DNA of 64,000 bases from Cocos nucifera (taxonomy: Eukaryota > Streptophyta > Magnoliopsida > Arecales > Arecaceae), in NCBI GenBank assembly GCA_006176705.1, contig QRFJ01000054.1, forward strand, positions 1,598,945 through 1,662,944. The letters are read 5' to 3'. Below, piece by piece: positions 36,505-48,334 of the stretch (the first letter of the stretch is position 1; every line of letters starts with the position of its first letter). Under the pieces are notes generated by a model that did no database searches, was not told the origin of the DNA, and was given only the letters and a program-made list of their open reading frames with translations. The position numbers were made by a program, and so were the translations under genes.

Positions 36505-38240
36505 CATGTCGGCACGTTACGATTCTCAGCCACAATCGAGGAGCATGTTTTCACAAATTTCATGGGTCACGTCCCGATCCTCAGCCATGGTCAAAGAGCA
36601 CGCATTGGCAAAATTCGATGGAGATGCATTCCGCTCCTCGATCGTGGTCGAGGAGCGTGCATTGGCGAGATTCGATGGAGATGTGTTTTGCTCCTCGATC
36701 ATGGTCGGGGTGCACGCATTGGCGAAATTCGATGGAGATGCATTCCGCTCCTCAATCGTGGTCGAGGAGCGCACGTTGGTGAGATTCGATGGAGACGCAT
36801 TCCACTTCTCGATCGTGGTCGAGGAGCATGCGTTACTGAAATCCGATGGAAATATATTTTGCTCCTCGATCGTGGTCAAGGAGTGCACATTGGCGAGATC
36901 CGATGGAGATGCATTCCACTCCTCGATCATGGTCGAGGAGCGCGCGTTGGCGAGATCCGACGGAGATGCATTTCGTTCCTCGGCCATGGTCGAAGAGCGT
37001 GCATTGGCGAGATTCGATGGAGACGAGTTTCACTCTTCGATCATGGTCGAAGAGTATGCATTGGTGAGATCCGATGGAGATGCATTCTACTCTTCGACCG
37101 TAGCTGAGGAGCGCTCGTTGGCGAGATCCAATGGAGATGCGTTTTACTTCTTGATCGTGGCCGAGGAGCATGTGTTGGTGAGATTCGATGGAGAGCCGAC
37201 GAGCGCACGTTGGTGAGATTCGATGGAGATGCATTTCACTCCTCGACCGTGGTCGAGGAGCGCGTGTTGACGAAATTCGATGGAGATGCATTCCGCTTCT
37301 CAACTATGGTCGAGGAGTGCACGTTGGCAAGATTCGATGATGACGTATTTCGCTCCTCGATCGTGGTCGAGGAGCGCACGTTGGTGAAATTCGATGGAGA
37401 CGTGTTCCACTCCTCGATCATGGCTGAGGAGCACACGTTGGTGAAATTCGATAGAGATGCGTTCCGCTCCTCAATCGTGACCGAGGAGCATGCGTTGACG
37501 AAATTCGATGAAGACGCATTCCGCTCCTTGATTATGGTCGAGGAGTGTGCGTTAGCAAAATTTGATGGAGACGCATTCTGCTCCTCGATCGTGGTCGAGG
37601 AGCATCCATTAGCGAGATTCGATAGAGACACATTCCGCTCCTCGATCGTGGTCGAGGAGCACGCGTTGGTGAGATTCGATGAAGATGCATTCCGCTCCTC
37701 GATCGTAGCCAAGGAGCACGCATTGACGAGATCCAACGGAGATGCATTCCGCTCCTCAATCGTAGCTGAAGAGCATACGTTAGCGAGATCCGATGGAGAT
37801 GTGTTTCACTCGTCAGTCATGGTTGAAGAGCACCATTGATAAAATTCGAGGGAGACGCGTTCCACTCCTCAACCATGGTCGAGGAGTGTGTGTTGACGAA
37901 ATTCGATGGAGATGCATTTCACTTCTCGACCATGGTCGAGGAGCGCGCGTTGGCGAAATTCAATGGAGATGCATTCCACTCCTCGATCGTGGTCGAGAAA
38001 CGTGCATTGGTGAGATCCGACAGAGACGCATTCCGCTCTTCCATCGTGGTTGAGGAGCGCACGTTGACGAGATTTGATGGAGATGCATTCCACTCCTCAG
38101 TCATGGTCGAGGAGCGCATGTTGATGAGATTTGATAGAGACATGTTCCGCTCTCGACCATGGCTGAGGAGCGTGCGTTGGCAAGATCCAATGGAGATGCA
38201 TTCTGCTCCTCGGCCATGGCCGAGGAGCACGTATTGGCAA
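36505..38240. repeat. 57-bp minisatellite array, about 30 copies, each with a hairpin
   Basis: Units such as TTCGATGGAGATGCATTC followed by GCTCCTCGA-TCGTGG-TCGAGGAGC repeat at period 57 with scattered substitutions and two broken units (near 37190 and 37830). Each unit holds a perfect 9-bp inverted repeat with a 6-base loop. Since 57 is divisible by 3, several frames stay open for 150-236 codons on both strands with a 19-residue periodicity; these are not genes. Location: between integrase and the antisense gene, a zone known to seed satellites in Tat-lineage elements. Confidence 0.95.
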
Positions 38241-38559
38241 AAATAAAACCTATAAGAAGTTATTATTCATTATCAAATAAAAATTCAAGATAAAAATTAC
38301 ATTCTAAGGATAATATCTCCGAAGATTATCGGTGTTCTAGGTCTTTAAGATCGGAGTTCCATCTAGTCGATAGAGACGGTAAACTCCAAGCCATACTACT
38401 TCAGCCACGTGATAAGGATCTTTCCAGTTCGATGATAATTTTGACTATTTGGATGGGCGAGAAATCTCAGCTCGATGAAGAACTAATTATCCTATCAGAA
38501 AAGATTTGTTCTTTACTCGAGAATTATAGTATTGAGCAACTTTCTATTGATAGTTGGCT

Positions 38560-39480
38560 ATTCGAACTCGAGCTCGTTCTCCGATTTCTTCCAACAGATC
38601 TAGATTCGCTCTCATCTCGAAGGAATTGCTATCTTCATCAAACTCTTCTATTCAAAGCGTGGGTAACCCCATCTCTACGGATATCATAGCTTCCGTACCG
38701 AAGGCCAACATGAAAGATGTCTCTTCGGTTGGGACACGTTGCATCGTACGATATGCCCAAAGGATGTTGTATAACTCTTCGGCCCATGATCCTTTTGTTT
38801 GGCTTATGTGAGCTTTCAATTCCTACAACAATATCCTGTTTATCACCTCGGCCTCACCATTAGTCTGTGGATGACCTACTGACATCAATCTGTGAGAAAT
38901 TTCGTAGTCATTATAGAATTCTATAAATCTCGAATTATTGAATTGCCATCCATTATCGATTATGATGGCTCGGGGTAAATCATATCGACATATGATAAAC
39001 TTTCAGATAAAATTACAAACTCTGACTTTGGTAGTCATAGCTACTACCTCTGCTTCCACTCACTTAGTAAAATAGTCGATCATGACAATCAGAAACTTCT
39101 TTTATGCCACGGCAATAGAAAATAGTTCGAGGATATCCATTCCCCATTAAGCAAAGGGCCAAGGGATTGTGATCGAAGCCAATGGGGTCGATGGTCGGCG
39201 TTGAATATTTAAGGTCCTTTGGCATTGGTCACACTTGCTCACCAGATCGATCGCATCTCTTTGCATGGTTGGTCAAAAATATTCCTACCGTAATATTTTG
39301 TGGGATAGAGCCTTGTCCTCCAGGTGATTACCATAGATTTCTTCATGAACTTTCCGCAGGACATAGTTGGCTTCCAAAGGACGGAGGCATCTGAGCAGAG
39401 ATAGGGTAAAAGACCTCTTATACAACTTTTCTTTGTAAACGACATATTCTAGAGCGAGGTGTCTTAATCTTTTCACCTCA
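38560..39480 (-). pseudogene. Integrase region, degenerate
   Basis: The minus strand shows the HHCC zinc region (HEEIYGNH...KCDQCQR), then GMDILELF, DNGWQFNN and a downstream GHPQTNGEAE, marking the core of a Ty3/gypsy integrase. Several in-frame stops (for example in place of codons just before PTMQRD and after PWPFA) make it non-functional. It continues from RNase H and ends before the 57-bp array. Confidence 0.85.
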
Positions 39481-39609
39481 TCTCAATCCGTAGGCAAAAT
39501 TTCATCTCGTAAATAATGAAGAATAGGATCTATCCAGCTCAGTTCTGGATCAACTTGCATTACCGAAACCTCCTCAATACTCGACTTCTCTAGGACTTTC
39601 ATATATGAG

Positions 39610-40360
39610 CTTTTTTTTAGGTCAGCCCTCCATGGATTGCTAGCTTAGAAAGAAGGTTAGCTCGTACATTCTCCATCCTTGGTATCTGCTGAACATCCAT
39701 CACTAAGAAGCTAGAAGCTAAGTCTCTAACCTTTTGTAGATACTTAATCATATTCGACTCCCGAGCTTCATATTCTTTCTGAATCTGATCAATCACCAAC
39801 TACGAATTACAATATATCCTGAGATGCCAAACTCTCATTTCTTTTGCTATTTTAAGTTCCGCTACCAATGCCTCATACTCGGCTTCATTGTTGAAAGTCG
39901 AAAAGTCGAAGTGTAGGGCATATTCCGCTACTACTCTTTTCGGGCTAGTTAAGATCAATCCAGCTCTGAAGCCTATGGCATTCGAAGATCCATCAACATG
40001 TAGGATCCAATATTCATCGATTGAAGGGGTTTCAGCGTGACTGAATTTCTCATCTGAAATTATACATTTCAGGATGAAGTTCGCCAATGCCTGAGCTTTA
40101 ATGGACGATCTCAGCAAATATTTGATATCAAATTTGCTTAGCTCAATGCCCATTTAGCCAGTTGCCTCGAAGTATCTGGTCGGTACAATATCGATCTAAT
40201 AGATTGGTCTGTAAGGACTGCGATGGTGTGCGTTTGAAAATATGGACGTAACTTTTTCATAGATATCAAGAGAGCATAGATAATTTTTTCCAATCTCGTA
40301 TATCTGGTCTCAGCATCGTGAAGTATCCGGCTCACATAATAGATCGGCTTCTGCACCTTG
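39610..40360 (-). pseudogene. RNase H domains of the Tat-like element
   Basis: The first segment (PIYYVSRILHDAETRYT, LTDQSIRSIL) is the RT-linked RNase H. The second (HVDGSSNAIGFRAGLIL, NNEAEYEALVAELKIAKE) is an RVT_3-like additional RNase H, the hallmark of the Tat lineage. A TAG stop interrupts it at about 39800, where glutamine follows CNS in relatives. Confidence 0.88.
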
Positions 40361-40599
40361 GCCTCCTATCAAACCAGAACAGAACTAATTATCGAAAAAG
40401 AAATAGCTAAATACCAGTACAATACCTCCTCAGGCTCTAGCTTGCTTAATAGAGGGGGAGAGCCGAGGTATTTTTTTAGCTTGTCGAAGACTGTTTAGCA
40501 TTCATCCATCCATTGAAAGTCCTTCGATTGCTTAAAGACTTTAAAGAATGAAAGACTCTTTTCCACTGATCTTGATAGGAATCTATTTAATACTACGAT

Positions 40600-41270
40600 C
40601 TATCCTGTAAGTCGCTGCACTTCTTTGATCATCTTTGGAGGTTTCATCTCTTGAAGAGCTTGAATCTTCTTCGGATTGGCCTCAATCCCACGTTGTGACA
40701 CCATGAATCCAAAAAAATTTTCGAAAGTGACACCGAAGGCGCATTTATCTAGGTTGAGCTTCATCCAAAAACATCGTAGTATAGAGAAAGCTTCTTCTAG
40801 GTCAGTAATATGATATTCGACAGCCCTACTTTTGACGAGCATGTCGTCCACGTACACTTTCATATTTCTCCTAATTTGCTCTTTAAAAAGCTTATTCACA
40901 AGTCTTTGATAGGTCGCTCCAGTATTCTTCAAGCTAAACGGTATGATCCTGTAGCAAAAAAGGTCTTGGTCAGTTATGAAAGAAGTTTTTTCTTCATCCT
41001 TGGGTGCCATTCGGATCTGGTTGTATCCCGAAAAAGCATCCATGAATGATAGAAGCTGATGTCTCGAGGTCGCATCCACCAATTGGTCTATGCACGATAG
41101 AGGATAGCTACCTTTTGGGCATGCTCCATTGAGATCCACATAATCAATGCAAGTGCGCCATTTTCCACTGGTCTTTTTGACGAGGATGATGTTAACCAAC
41201 CACTCTGGATAATAAACTTCTCGAACAAAATCGGCCTTTAAGAGCTTATCAACTTCTTCTCATATCGCCC
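40600..41270 (-). pseudogene. Reverse transcriptase of the Tat-like element
   Basis: Motifs in order: SGKWRTCIDYVDLN, FMDAFSGYNQI, FSLKNTGATYQRLVN, the catalytic YVDDMLVKS, and LDKCAFGV...FFGFMVSQRGIE. A TGA stop about 60 bases upstream of the long open stretch (near 41258) breaks the polyprotein. Confidence 0.93.
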
Positions 41271-41802
41271 TCTGGTGTTCAGGGGTGAAGCTCTATTTTT
41301 TCTGTCTGATCAAACGACGATTCAGATCTACATTGAGTTGGTGTACCATGACTTGTAGATCGATGCCGGGCATATCCAAAGCTGATCAAGCAAACACATC
41401 GGCATTTTCTTATAGAAATGTGATGAGGTACTGTCGATCCTCTTCACATAAGCTTGAGCCAACCTTCACAATCTTGTTCGGATCATCCTTGATCGATATA
41501 GAGATCAGTTCTTCTGTCGGAGAGCCTCTTTGTTCAATTTGTTCATCCCGGACATCTAACTCATTTATGGATTGCTCTTCAGCCATCACTCCACGGAAAG
41601 TAGCCATGTAACATTTTCTTGCAATCGACTAGTTTCTCCTGAGCTCGTCGATTCCATGTGGAGTCATGAATTTGACCTTCAGATGATAGGTCGATACTAT
41701 GGTCTGGAGGGTATTTAGGCCTGGCCGACCTAAGATAACATTGTGGGCGGAGGGGCTATTCACAACGAAATAAGTTATGTCGACAACCGTCTGCTTCAGA
41801 GC

Positions 41803-42000
41803 TCATCCAGCTTTTGTCATTAGTAAGATAGTCCCTTCCACTGGAACCGTAGTGCCAGAAAATTCGACTAAAGGTACATTCCTCTTCGTCAGTTGTTCAG
41901 GGCATAAGTTCATCCAAACAAAGGCATCATAAAATAGAACATCTACTGAGCTTCCATTATCAACAAAGATCTGATGTACATCATAATTAGCAATATTCAA
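41803..42000 (-). pseudogene. Retropepsin-type protease of the Tat-like element
   Basis: IFVDNGSSVDVLFYDAF is the active-site region, with DNGSS where a D-T/S-G-A/S motif is usual; non-canonical third residues are common in Tat elements. It is separated from RT by degenerate sequence. Confidence 0.75.
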
Positions 42001-42289
42001 AAAAATGACTATAGGATCATCATGGGGTTGACTTATTTCTTTTAAATCTTTATCGGTGAAAGTAATTTCACCATCTGCTTTCCTCTTCCTCGATTCTTTT
42101 CTTGGTCGATCCCGATCTGAAGTGTTTCCACCGAGGTTTCCTTCAGTAATTACTTTGATTTCTTCCGTAAACGGCTACTCTACGTATGGTTCATCCTATC
42201 GAGGTTGGTCACAATCCAGATTCGTTGAGATTCGTCGTTCATCCACATAGTGCTGAAGTCGTTCTCGCCTGATTAGTGCCTCTATTTCC

Positions 42290-43236
42290 TCTTTGAGCTG
42301 CCAGCACTCCTTGGTATCATGCCCATGGTCATGATGATATCGGCAATACTTCCTCGAATTTCTTACTCAAGCAGGGGTTATCATTTTCCTAGGTCAAGGT
42401 ATATCTTCTCGTTGCTTGATCTCCATCAGAATCTGAACCCGGGGTGTGTTGAGAGGGATGTGATAGTTGAACCTCCGAGGTAGAGCTCTAGATTGGTCTC
42501 GCGGCTTTAGAGATATTGGTCGGCTACTCCTAGGTGGGGTGCAGGATTGATGAAACCATGGGTCCTTCCGATAGTGCTGCATCCATCTATGATCTTTTTT
42601 CTTCTCTTATTTTTGGGACGAACTCGACCTACCATCTTGGCTACTCCCCTGTTGGTCCCAAGCCTTTTCGGCCTGAGCATACTTCTCCACTCATTCTAGT
42701 ATCTCAATGAAATCCTTCGGATAGTCCAAGTTGAGGGAGAACAAAAGATTATTTTGGAGGAAGTCGGCCTTGAATGCCGTCATGGCCATAGACGGGTCTA
42801 AATTTCGGATCTCCAAGGTGGTTGCATTGAAGTAATTGATATATTCTCGAAGGGACTCATTCTTCCATTGCCTGATGCTCACGAGAAAGTCAGAGTTACG
42901 ACGTTGCCGATGACTGCTTATAAAGTGGACAACGAACAGACGACTCAACTGGTAGAAGAAATCTATGGAGCCATGTTTCAAATTTAAATACCAATGTCGA
43001 GCCGTCTTTCTTAAAGTTGAAGGAAAAGCTCGACATAGTATCGCATCAGTAGCCCCTTGCAGATGCATAAGAGTTCGAAAACTATCTAGATGATCTATGG
43101 GATCGATCATTCCATCGTAAAGCTCCATCTGAGGGATCTTGAACCGACGTGGTAAGAATTCGTCCATAATCTTCTGAGTGAATAGGGGATCAATATTAAA
43201 CCACAAATTCTTTCCTTGTTGCCTCAGCTCCCGCAA
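42290..43236 (-). pseudogene. Gag of the Tat-like element
   Basis: The retrotransposon gag core includes DPIDHLDSFRTLMHLQGATDA, ARHWYLNLKHGSI and SLREYINYFN. It is followed downstream on the minus strand (about 42300-42350) by a CCHC-like knuckle, CRYHHDHGHDTKEC. About 530 bases of leader separate it from the primer-binding site. Confidence 0.87.
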
Positions 43237-43747
43237 CGCATCCAGCTATCGTTGCATCTCTTTGAGCTTTTTTTCCATGTCATCCTCACGAGTGGCTCGG
43301 TGCTGAGGAGTCTCATGGCTCGGAGTGGAGCCTCTTCTAGAAATTGATGTTGGCGAGCATTCGGATTTTCGACGGGAAGGATCAGTAGGTCAGCTGTGAT
43401 GACTGGCCTCCACCCTAGGGCTTTGGGGGTGTCATTCCTCTGACCTTATCCAGACCAGACCTGAATTTTCTTCGATCGAATGGCGCTCGTCGATCTGCTG
43501 TATTCCTCTTACGATGGCTGATAGTGCCTGCACCTGATGAAGCAGAGTGTCATACTATTCCTGTGAGACCGCTGGCACCATTGGTGAATTTTTCTGAATT
43601 GGTGGTGGAGATGTATTAACCTATTGAGCATTATAGATCCTCCGACCACTAGAATGCTGGGACGCATTTGATGTTTCCCTTGGGGTTCTCATGATATTCG
43701 GTGTCGTGCTTTCTTTCCTCAAAATTAAACCTCGGAAACAACCAAGG

Positions 43748-43764
43748 CCCTTCCTCTAGCGCCA
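43748..43764 (-). other. Primer-binding site of the Tat-like element
   Basis: TGGCGCTAGAGGAAGGG on the minus strand begins two to three bases after the 5' LTR and starts with the TGG expected to pair with a tRNA CCA end. The tRNA identity was not determined. Confidence 0.75.
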
Positions 43765-43766
43765 AC

Positions 43767-44444
43767 CATTGCTCCTGGATCTCCTGACTTGAGGTCGGTC
43801 GACGAGGATGGAGGAGCTCGGCCACCAAAGAATATGAGGTCGAGGATGAATTTTCGTTGGAACTTCATCCGTTCACTTGCAATAAAGTTTCCACCGGAGT
43901 GTTCTCCGGTAAAGACCCTCCGACGCTCAAGTTAGGAGATTGGAGAACAATGAGGAGAGAAAGCGTCAAATTGAATGGCATATCTGGAGGATCCCGGAGC
44001 TTATTTATTTATAGGGAAGGAATTGGAGTCATATCCGTTTCAGACTCTAACGGCTTTCCGAGTTAGTCGTCCTGGATTAATTTGGAAGATTTCTTTCCTT
44101 CTTGGAAGACGGAATTGTGGAAGATTCTTCCTTTATCCGAGTTTCTCGATTCGGAGAGGACGCAGTTTCAATAGGAACGATTGTAGGTCGGTCATTGACG
44201 AGCTATGAGCCTATTCATGTAGCTTGGCGGCCAATCTGAACCCGACGAGAATGAAGTATGAAGGTCTACCTTATTTTGTCAGGAGGCGATCTTCAGTAGA
44301 TCGGTCGGAATTGTAGGTCGGCTTAAGCCGACCTACAACTAACCACGAACGAAATATCGCATCGTTCCACTCAGACAATCCATTAGAGTAGATCGGCGGC
44401 CGATCCTAAACAGATCGAGGCTACACCAGCCCCATTTCACGATA
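43767..44444 (-). repeat. 5' LTR of the Tat-like element
   Basis: Aligns with 29535-30198 over its whole length with many substitutions and an extra ~13 bases near the inner end. TATAAATA on the minus strand lies near 44010. TSD GAAAT follows immediately. Confidence 0.93.
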
Positions 44445-45724
44445 GAAATGATGGGCATATGTTATATATATATATATATGGGGCACATCTGGTATGGTGT
44501 TTCTTGCTTACTCTGTACTGCGAGTATTATTTGGTCCTAGATGATATGTCCATGAACAAAGATACTGATGGGAATGCACGCATATTCTCTACCTCTAACA
44601 CGTTGGAGGCTATCGTTCAGAAATTTGTTTTGACTTCCTACAGAATATATCATCTTCAGCATACATGCTGCATCATTTTTCCTGCATGTCTACGGCTGTC
44701 TAGAGTGCTCCACATTAGTTTATCTTCGCCTAAGCTTCGCTTATCTTCATCTACTTGTTACTGGTAAGGTTCATGCAGATTCCACAAGTTTTTCACTTAC
44801 GGTCACGCTGGTTTATGTTAGAACAAATGGACCTTTGTACTCCAAACTTCTGGAATGGTATCATCTTCTCTTCTACAACGGTCACCTGGATATCATGTCT
44901 ACAGACGTCTATTTTCTAGGAAATGTCTTTACCGGGGAATTAATCCTAAGAAGCTTTGTTCAGATTTTCCTCTATATTTACAGCTTTTGGTCTTATACAA
45001 CCCAGAATGTCAGCAATTTTTGCTCTTTCGACCATGTTTGGGTATTTGTGGACCATCGATTCCCGGCTCGGACACCATTTTTTGTGGTTCTCCTTATTGA
45101 TACATGTATTTCAGCTGCTTATACTTTTTTTTTGGTATCCTGTAGTTATGCTATTTTCTGTTACTTTGCTGAGCTATTTTGTACATTGATGCTTTTGGGC
45201 TTTGTTCTAACTTCTGTTACAGATTTTATTTTGTGAGTAAAGTTCTTTCTTACCAAAAAAAAAAAAAAAAAAAACTAGAAAAGAGCCTCTGTCTATGTAC
45301 CCGCTAATAAGATATTCTTACGTTGGAAAATAGGAAGCTTATAATCACTTTCTCACACGCAAATGAGAGAAAAGATGAAATTTAATTACTGAATACCATA
45401 TATATATATATATATATACAAAATATATATAAACATATATGTGTGCATGTGCGCACATATAGCTCCACGGAAGCAAATTTAAAGTGAGATCCAATTATAT
45501 GATCAAAATATGGAAGTATACAATGATAATCCAAACTCTTGAATGTGATGGATCATATCTACCAAAATATAAACCAAAATTCATGCATTTTAAGAATCTC
45601 TTACCATGTATTGGATAACAATGCCCGAAGTAGATGCATAGGCAAGATGTCTTTAAAATTTATAATTTTAAGTTTGTAGATGATTTATCTTTTTATTTAA
45701 CCTATTTGGATTTGACTCTAAATC

Positions 45725-46221
<497 letters not shown>

Positions 46222-46661
46222 TATATACACATACATACATACATGCATACATATATAGATGCATACATATATACATACATACATATATATATATACATAT
46301 ATATACATATATATATATATATACATGCATATATATGTATATATATAGTCATGTGTGTATATGTATATATATATATATATTATATCCAAATTACTTCGTA
46401 TTTGGGAAGATTAGATAAGAAAACCTAGAGAGAAAATCTCTATATCTTCACTTCTCTCCTAATTTGAAGATTCATGTGAGTGGGTTTTGGCTCTCTCTCT
46501 CTCTCCCTCTCATTCATTTTCTTTTTGTTCTCTCAAAATTTCTCAATTCAGAATGGCAAATTAGTACATATAGCGCATGCAATGTCCTCTAAGAAAAATA
46601 TTCAAGAAATATCAAAAAATCCATTTGATTATAAAAAGTTAGGAGGGGAAGGGGATCTTAC

Positions 46662-46892
46662 GTAGGTATTTAGTTGGCGTACAAAGCTAAGAAGATTGTT
46701 GTGCTTGAAGTACTTGGGGAGGACATCCAGACAGAAGGAGACTTTATTCCATATCACGAGGGTGTTGTTGGTCTTACCCCAAGAAACTATTTGGTCTGTC
46801 GATGGATCATCCACCATCTCGTAGCATTTGATGAGAAAAGGCAGGACAACAGTGTCAAGTGATATCTCATCTTTCCCTTTGCCAGCTTCCAT
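46662..46892 (-). CDS. Second Hsf first coding exon (orphan or alternative exon 1)
   Basis: An open 77-codon exon runs from ATG at 46892 to a strong donor TAC|GTAAGA at 46662, ending on the same residues (RQLNTY) and the same phase as exon 1 of the Hsf gene at 28201-27968. It encodes the N-terminal two thirds of the DNA-binding domain: VVLPFLIKCYEMVDDPSTD, IVSWGKTNNTLVIWN, LPKYFKHNNLLSFVRQLN. Upstream sequence also resembles the other copy (CCCTAACCCTAG). No matching second exon (GFRKVDPDR...) was found between here and 28201. Either the duplicate lost its 3' part, or this is an alternative first exon splicing about 21 kb to 25451. The frame is free of stops despite clear divergence. Confidence 0.75.
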
Positions 46893-47130
46893 TGCTCCTC
46901 TTAAGAAAGGAAGGACAAGAATTGTAAGGAGTGACAAACTGGATTGGAAGCGACAAGACACCCTAACCCTAGCCGTAAGTTCTGAGATGGAAGAAAAGAA
47001 GACCGGGAAGAAAATATTTTGAAGGGTCTAACAAACAAAAGATAGGATTTTATTTTCCTCTAGTCTAAATATGTTTTAATTACATGCCATAATTAGATGC
47101 CAAATCCATTTGAGCACCCCACTATAATAA

Positions 47131-47251
47131 GAGAAATTCTTTGTATGCCTCATGCGGTGTAATTTACGTTAAAAAATAATGACTACATGCACCAATAAGA
47201 AGCAGCGGTGCAATAAAAATTGCGCTGCACGCGGTGCATAAAGAATTACTC
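47131..47251. mobile_element. Small MITE-like foldback, 121 bp
   Basis: Ends GAGAAATTCTTTGTATGC and, reverse complemented, GAGTAATTCTTTATGCAC are inverted; internal GGTGCA/TGCACC words add pairing. No clear target duplication. Confidence 0.55.
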
Positions 47252-47924
47252 CCTATGATAATATGTTCACTGGTGTGAGGCTAGCGGTTTGACATACACC
47301 ATAAGCTAGCCCAGCCCATTAGTTCCAGTCCTAAGCTCATTAGAGAGAGCAGGGTAGCATTTGATTTGGAAATAACACAAGTACTTGGAAAATCTAGGTG
47401 CCAACGAAGATATGTTTTCTCTAGTGGAAACTGGCTTGGTTAAGGCTATCATGCAACTCCTTGCTTCATGAAAGAGGTATTCTTTGTAATCAGCACTAAT
47501 TATGTGATCTTTGTCCACAATCAATTGACTAATTGAGCATCCATAGCATGTTATTATTATTATTTTGGTAAATAGAGCATGTTATTATTTAATGCCCCTT
47601 TGCAATATATTGTTGGCGCACACCTGATGGTTAGCTCTCAGTTGGCTTTATACCTTTTTATCTTTACCAGCTTTGGTCTCCTTTTTAGGTTAAAGCAAAT
47701 GTGGAGAAAGGTGTTGCTAGCTATGCATATATATAGCTTGGCTCCTCTGGTTTTCTAGAAATTAAAGAGTTTTATTTTTCATTAAACTTCAGCCCAAATG
47801 ATATGTTTAGAATGCTACATGTATTTTGTATGGACATGTTTATAAATCAAGTAGACACCTTTATTACTCAGTCAACGAACTCGGTCATTCATCCTTAGCT
47901 GGGGAGCTTGCTAATCCTTCTCTA

Positions 47925-48334
47925 TTTTGTTGGATGGCCCTCCCCTTGGAGTATTAAAGGTGAATTTTGATGGGACAAAAGGAGGAGACAAAGCTACTTT
48001 GAGGGTGATTGGGGATCATGTAGGTAATCTAATTATGGCACCTAGCAGACAACGATCCTCTTCATCTATTGTTCTTCTTACCGAACGAATGGGAGCTTGA
48101 ATGGGACTGTTTTATGCTGTAGAAGTTTGTCATACCATAAAAGTATGGTTAGAAGGGGACTCCAGCACTATTAGTATTATTGCATGGATTTCTCATTCTT
48201 CTACATGCAGGTTATCGATGGATCCTCTAATGAAAGATATATCATCTTGAATCTTAGCTGCAGAAGCGATTACCATCTCACATATAAGAAGAGAGGACGA
48301 TAAGGTGGCGGACTGGATCCTCTGAAGGTGATTT
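47925..48334 (+). pseudogene. LINE RNase H relic
   Basis: One frame reads VLKVNFDGTKGG, then VIGDHVGNLIMAP, VWLEGDSSTISIIAWIS, SHIRREDDKVADWIL: the RVT_3-type RNase H found at the 3' end of plant LINEs, with the catalytic D, E, D and the late AD still in place. Three in-frame TGA stops (after RMGA, DISS and DWIL) show decay. No reverse transcriptase is present upstream. Confidence 0.8.

Larger units (their letters stand above)
29535..44444 (-). mobile_element. Ty3/gypsy LTR retrotransposon, Tat-like lineage
   Basis: Target duplication GAAAT at 29530-29534 and 44445-44449. Two LTRs of about 0.67 kb flank a minus-strand gag-protease-RT-RNase H-integrase region, then a 57-bp tandem array, then an antisense gene, then the polypurine tract and 3' LTR. 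Without nested inserts the element is about 11.3 kb. A second, RVT_3-like RNase H after the RT, a long 3' region with tandem repeats and an antisense extra ORF are traits of the Tat lineage. The coding region is dead: there are several in-frame stops, and the LTRs differ at many positions, so the insertion is old. Confidence 0.92.
29082..45273 (+). mobile_element. LINE-like retroposon with 17-bp TSD, split by nested LTR elements
   Basis: The 17-mer ACTAGAAAAGAGCCTCT stands at 29065-29081 and again, base for base, at 45274-45290, directly after a run of 20 or more A. This is a poly(A)-tailed insertion on the plus strand. Its own sequence is 29082-29534 and 44450-45273 (about 1.3 kb), so it is 5'-truncated. 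No reverse transcriptase is visible in it; TTTTGTGAGTAAAG precedes the tail. A ~114-bp segment is tandemly repeated within it (29421-29534 and 44452-44574). It lies between the two Hsf exon 1 copies. Confidence 0.85.

Noticed and set aside
36505..38240. CRISPR-like regular array
   Set aside because: Units are contiguous without unique spacers, and the DNA is plant nuclear retroelement sequence.
36481..38246. Many overlapping frames of 70-236 codons on both strands with repeating SSIVVEERAL-like peptides
   Set aside because: They arise from the 57-bp repeat, whose length is a multiple of three; no start context or domain.
29421..44574. A ~114-bp flanking repeat as the target duplication of the LTR element
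   Set aside because: The element already has a 5-bp GAAAT duplication; the longer repeat is an older tandem duplication in the LINE.
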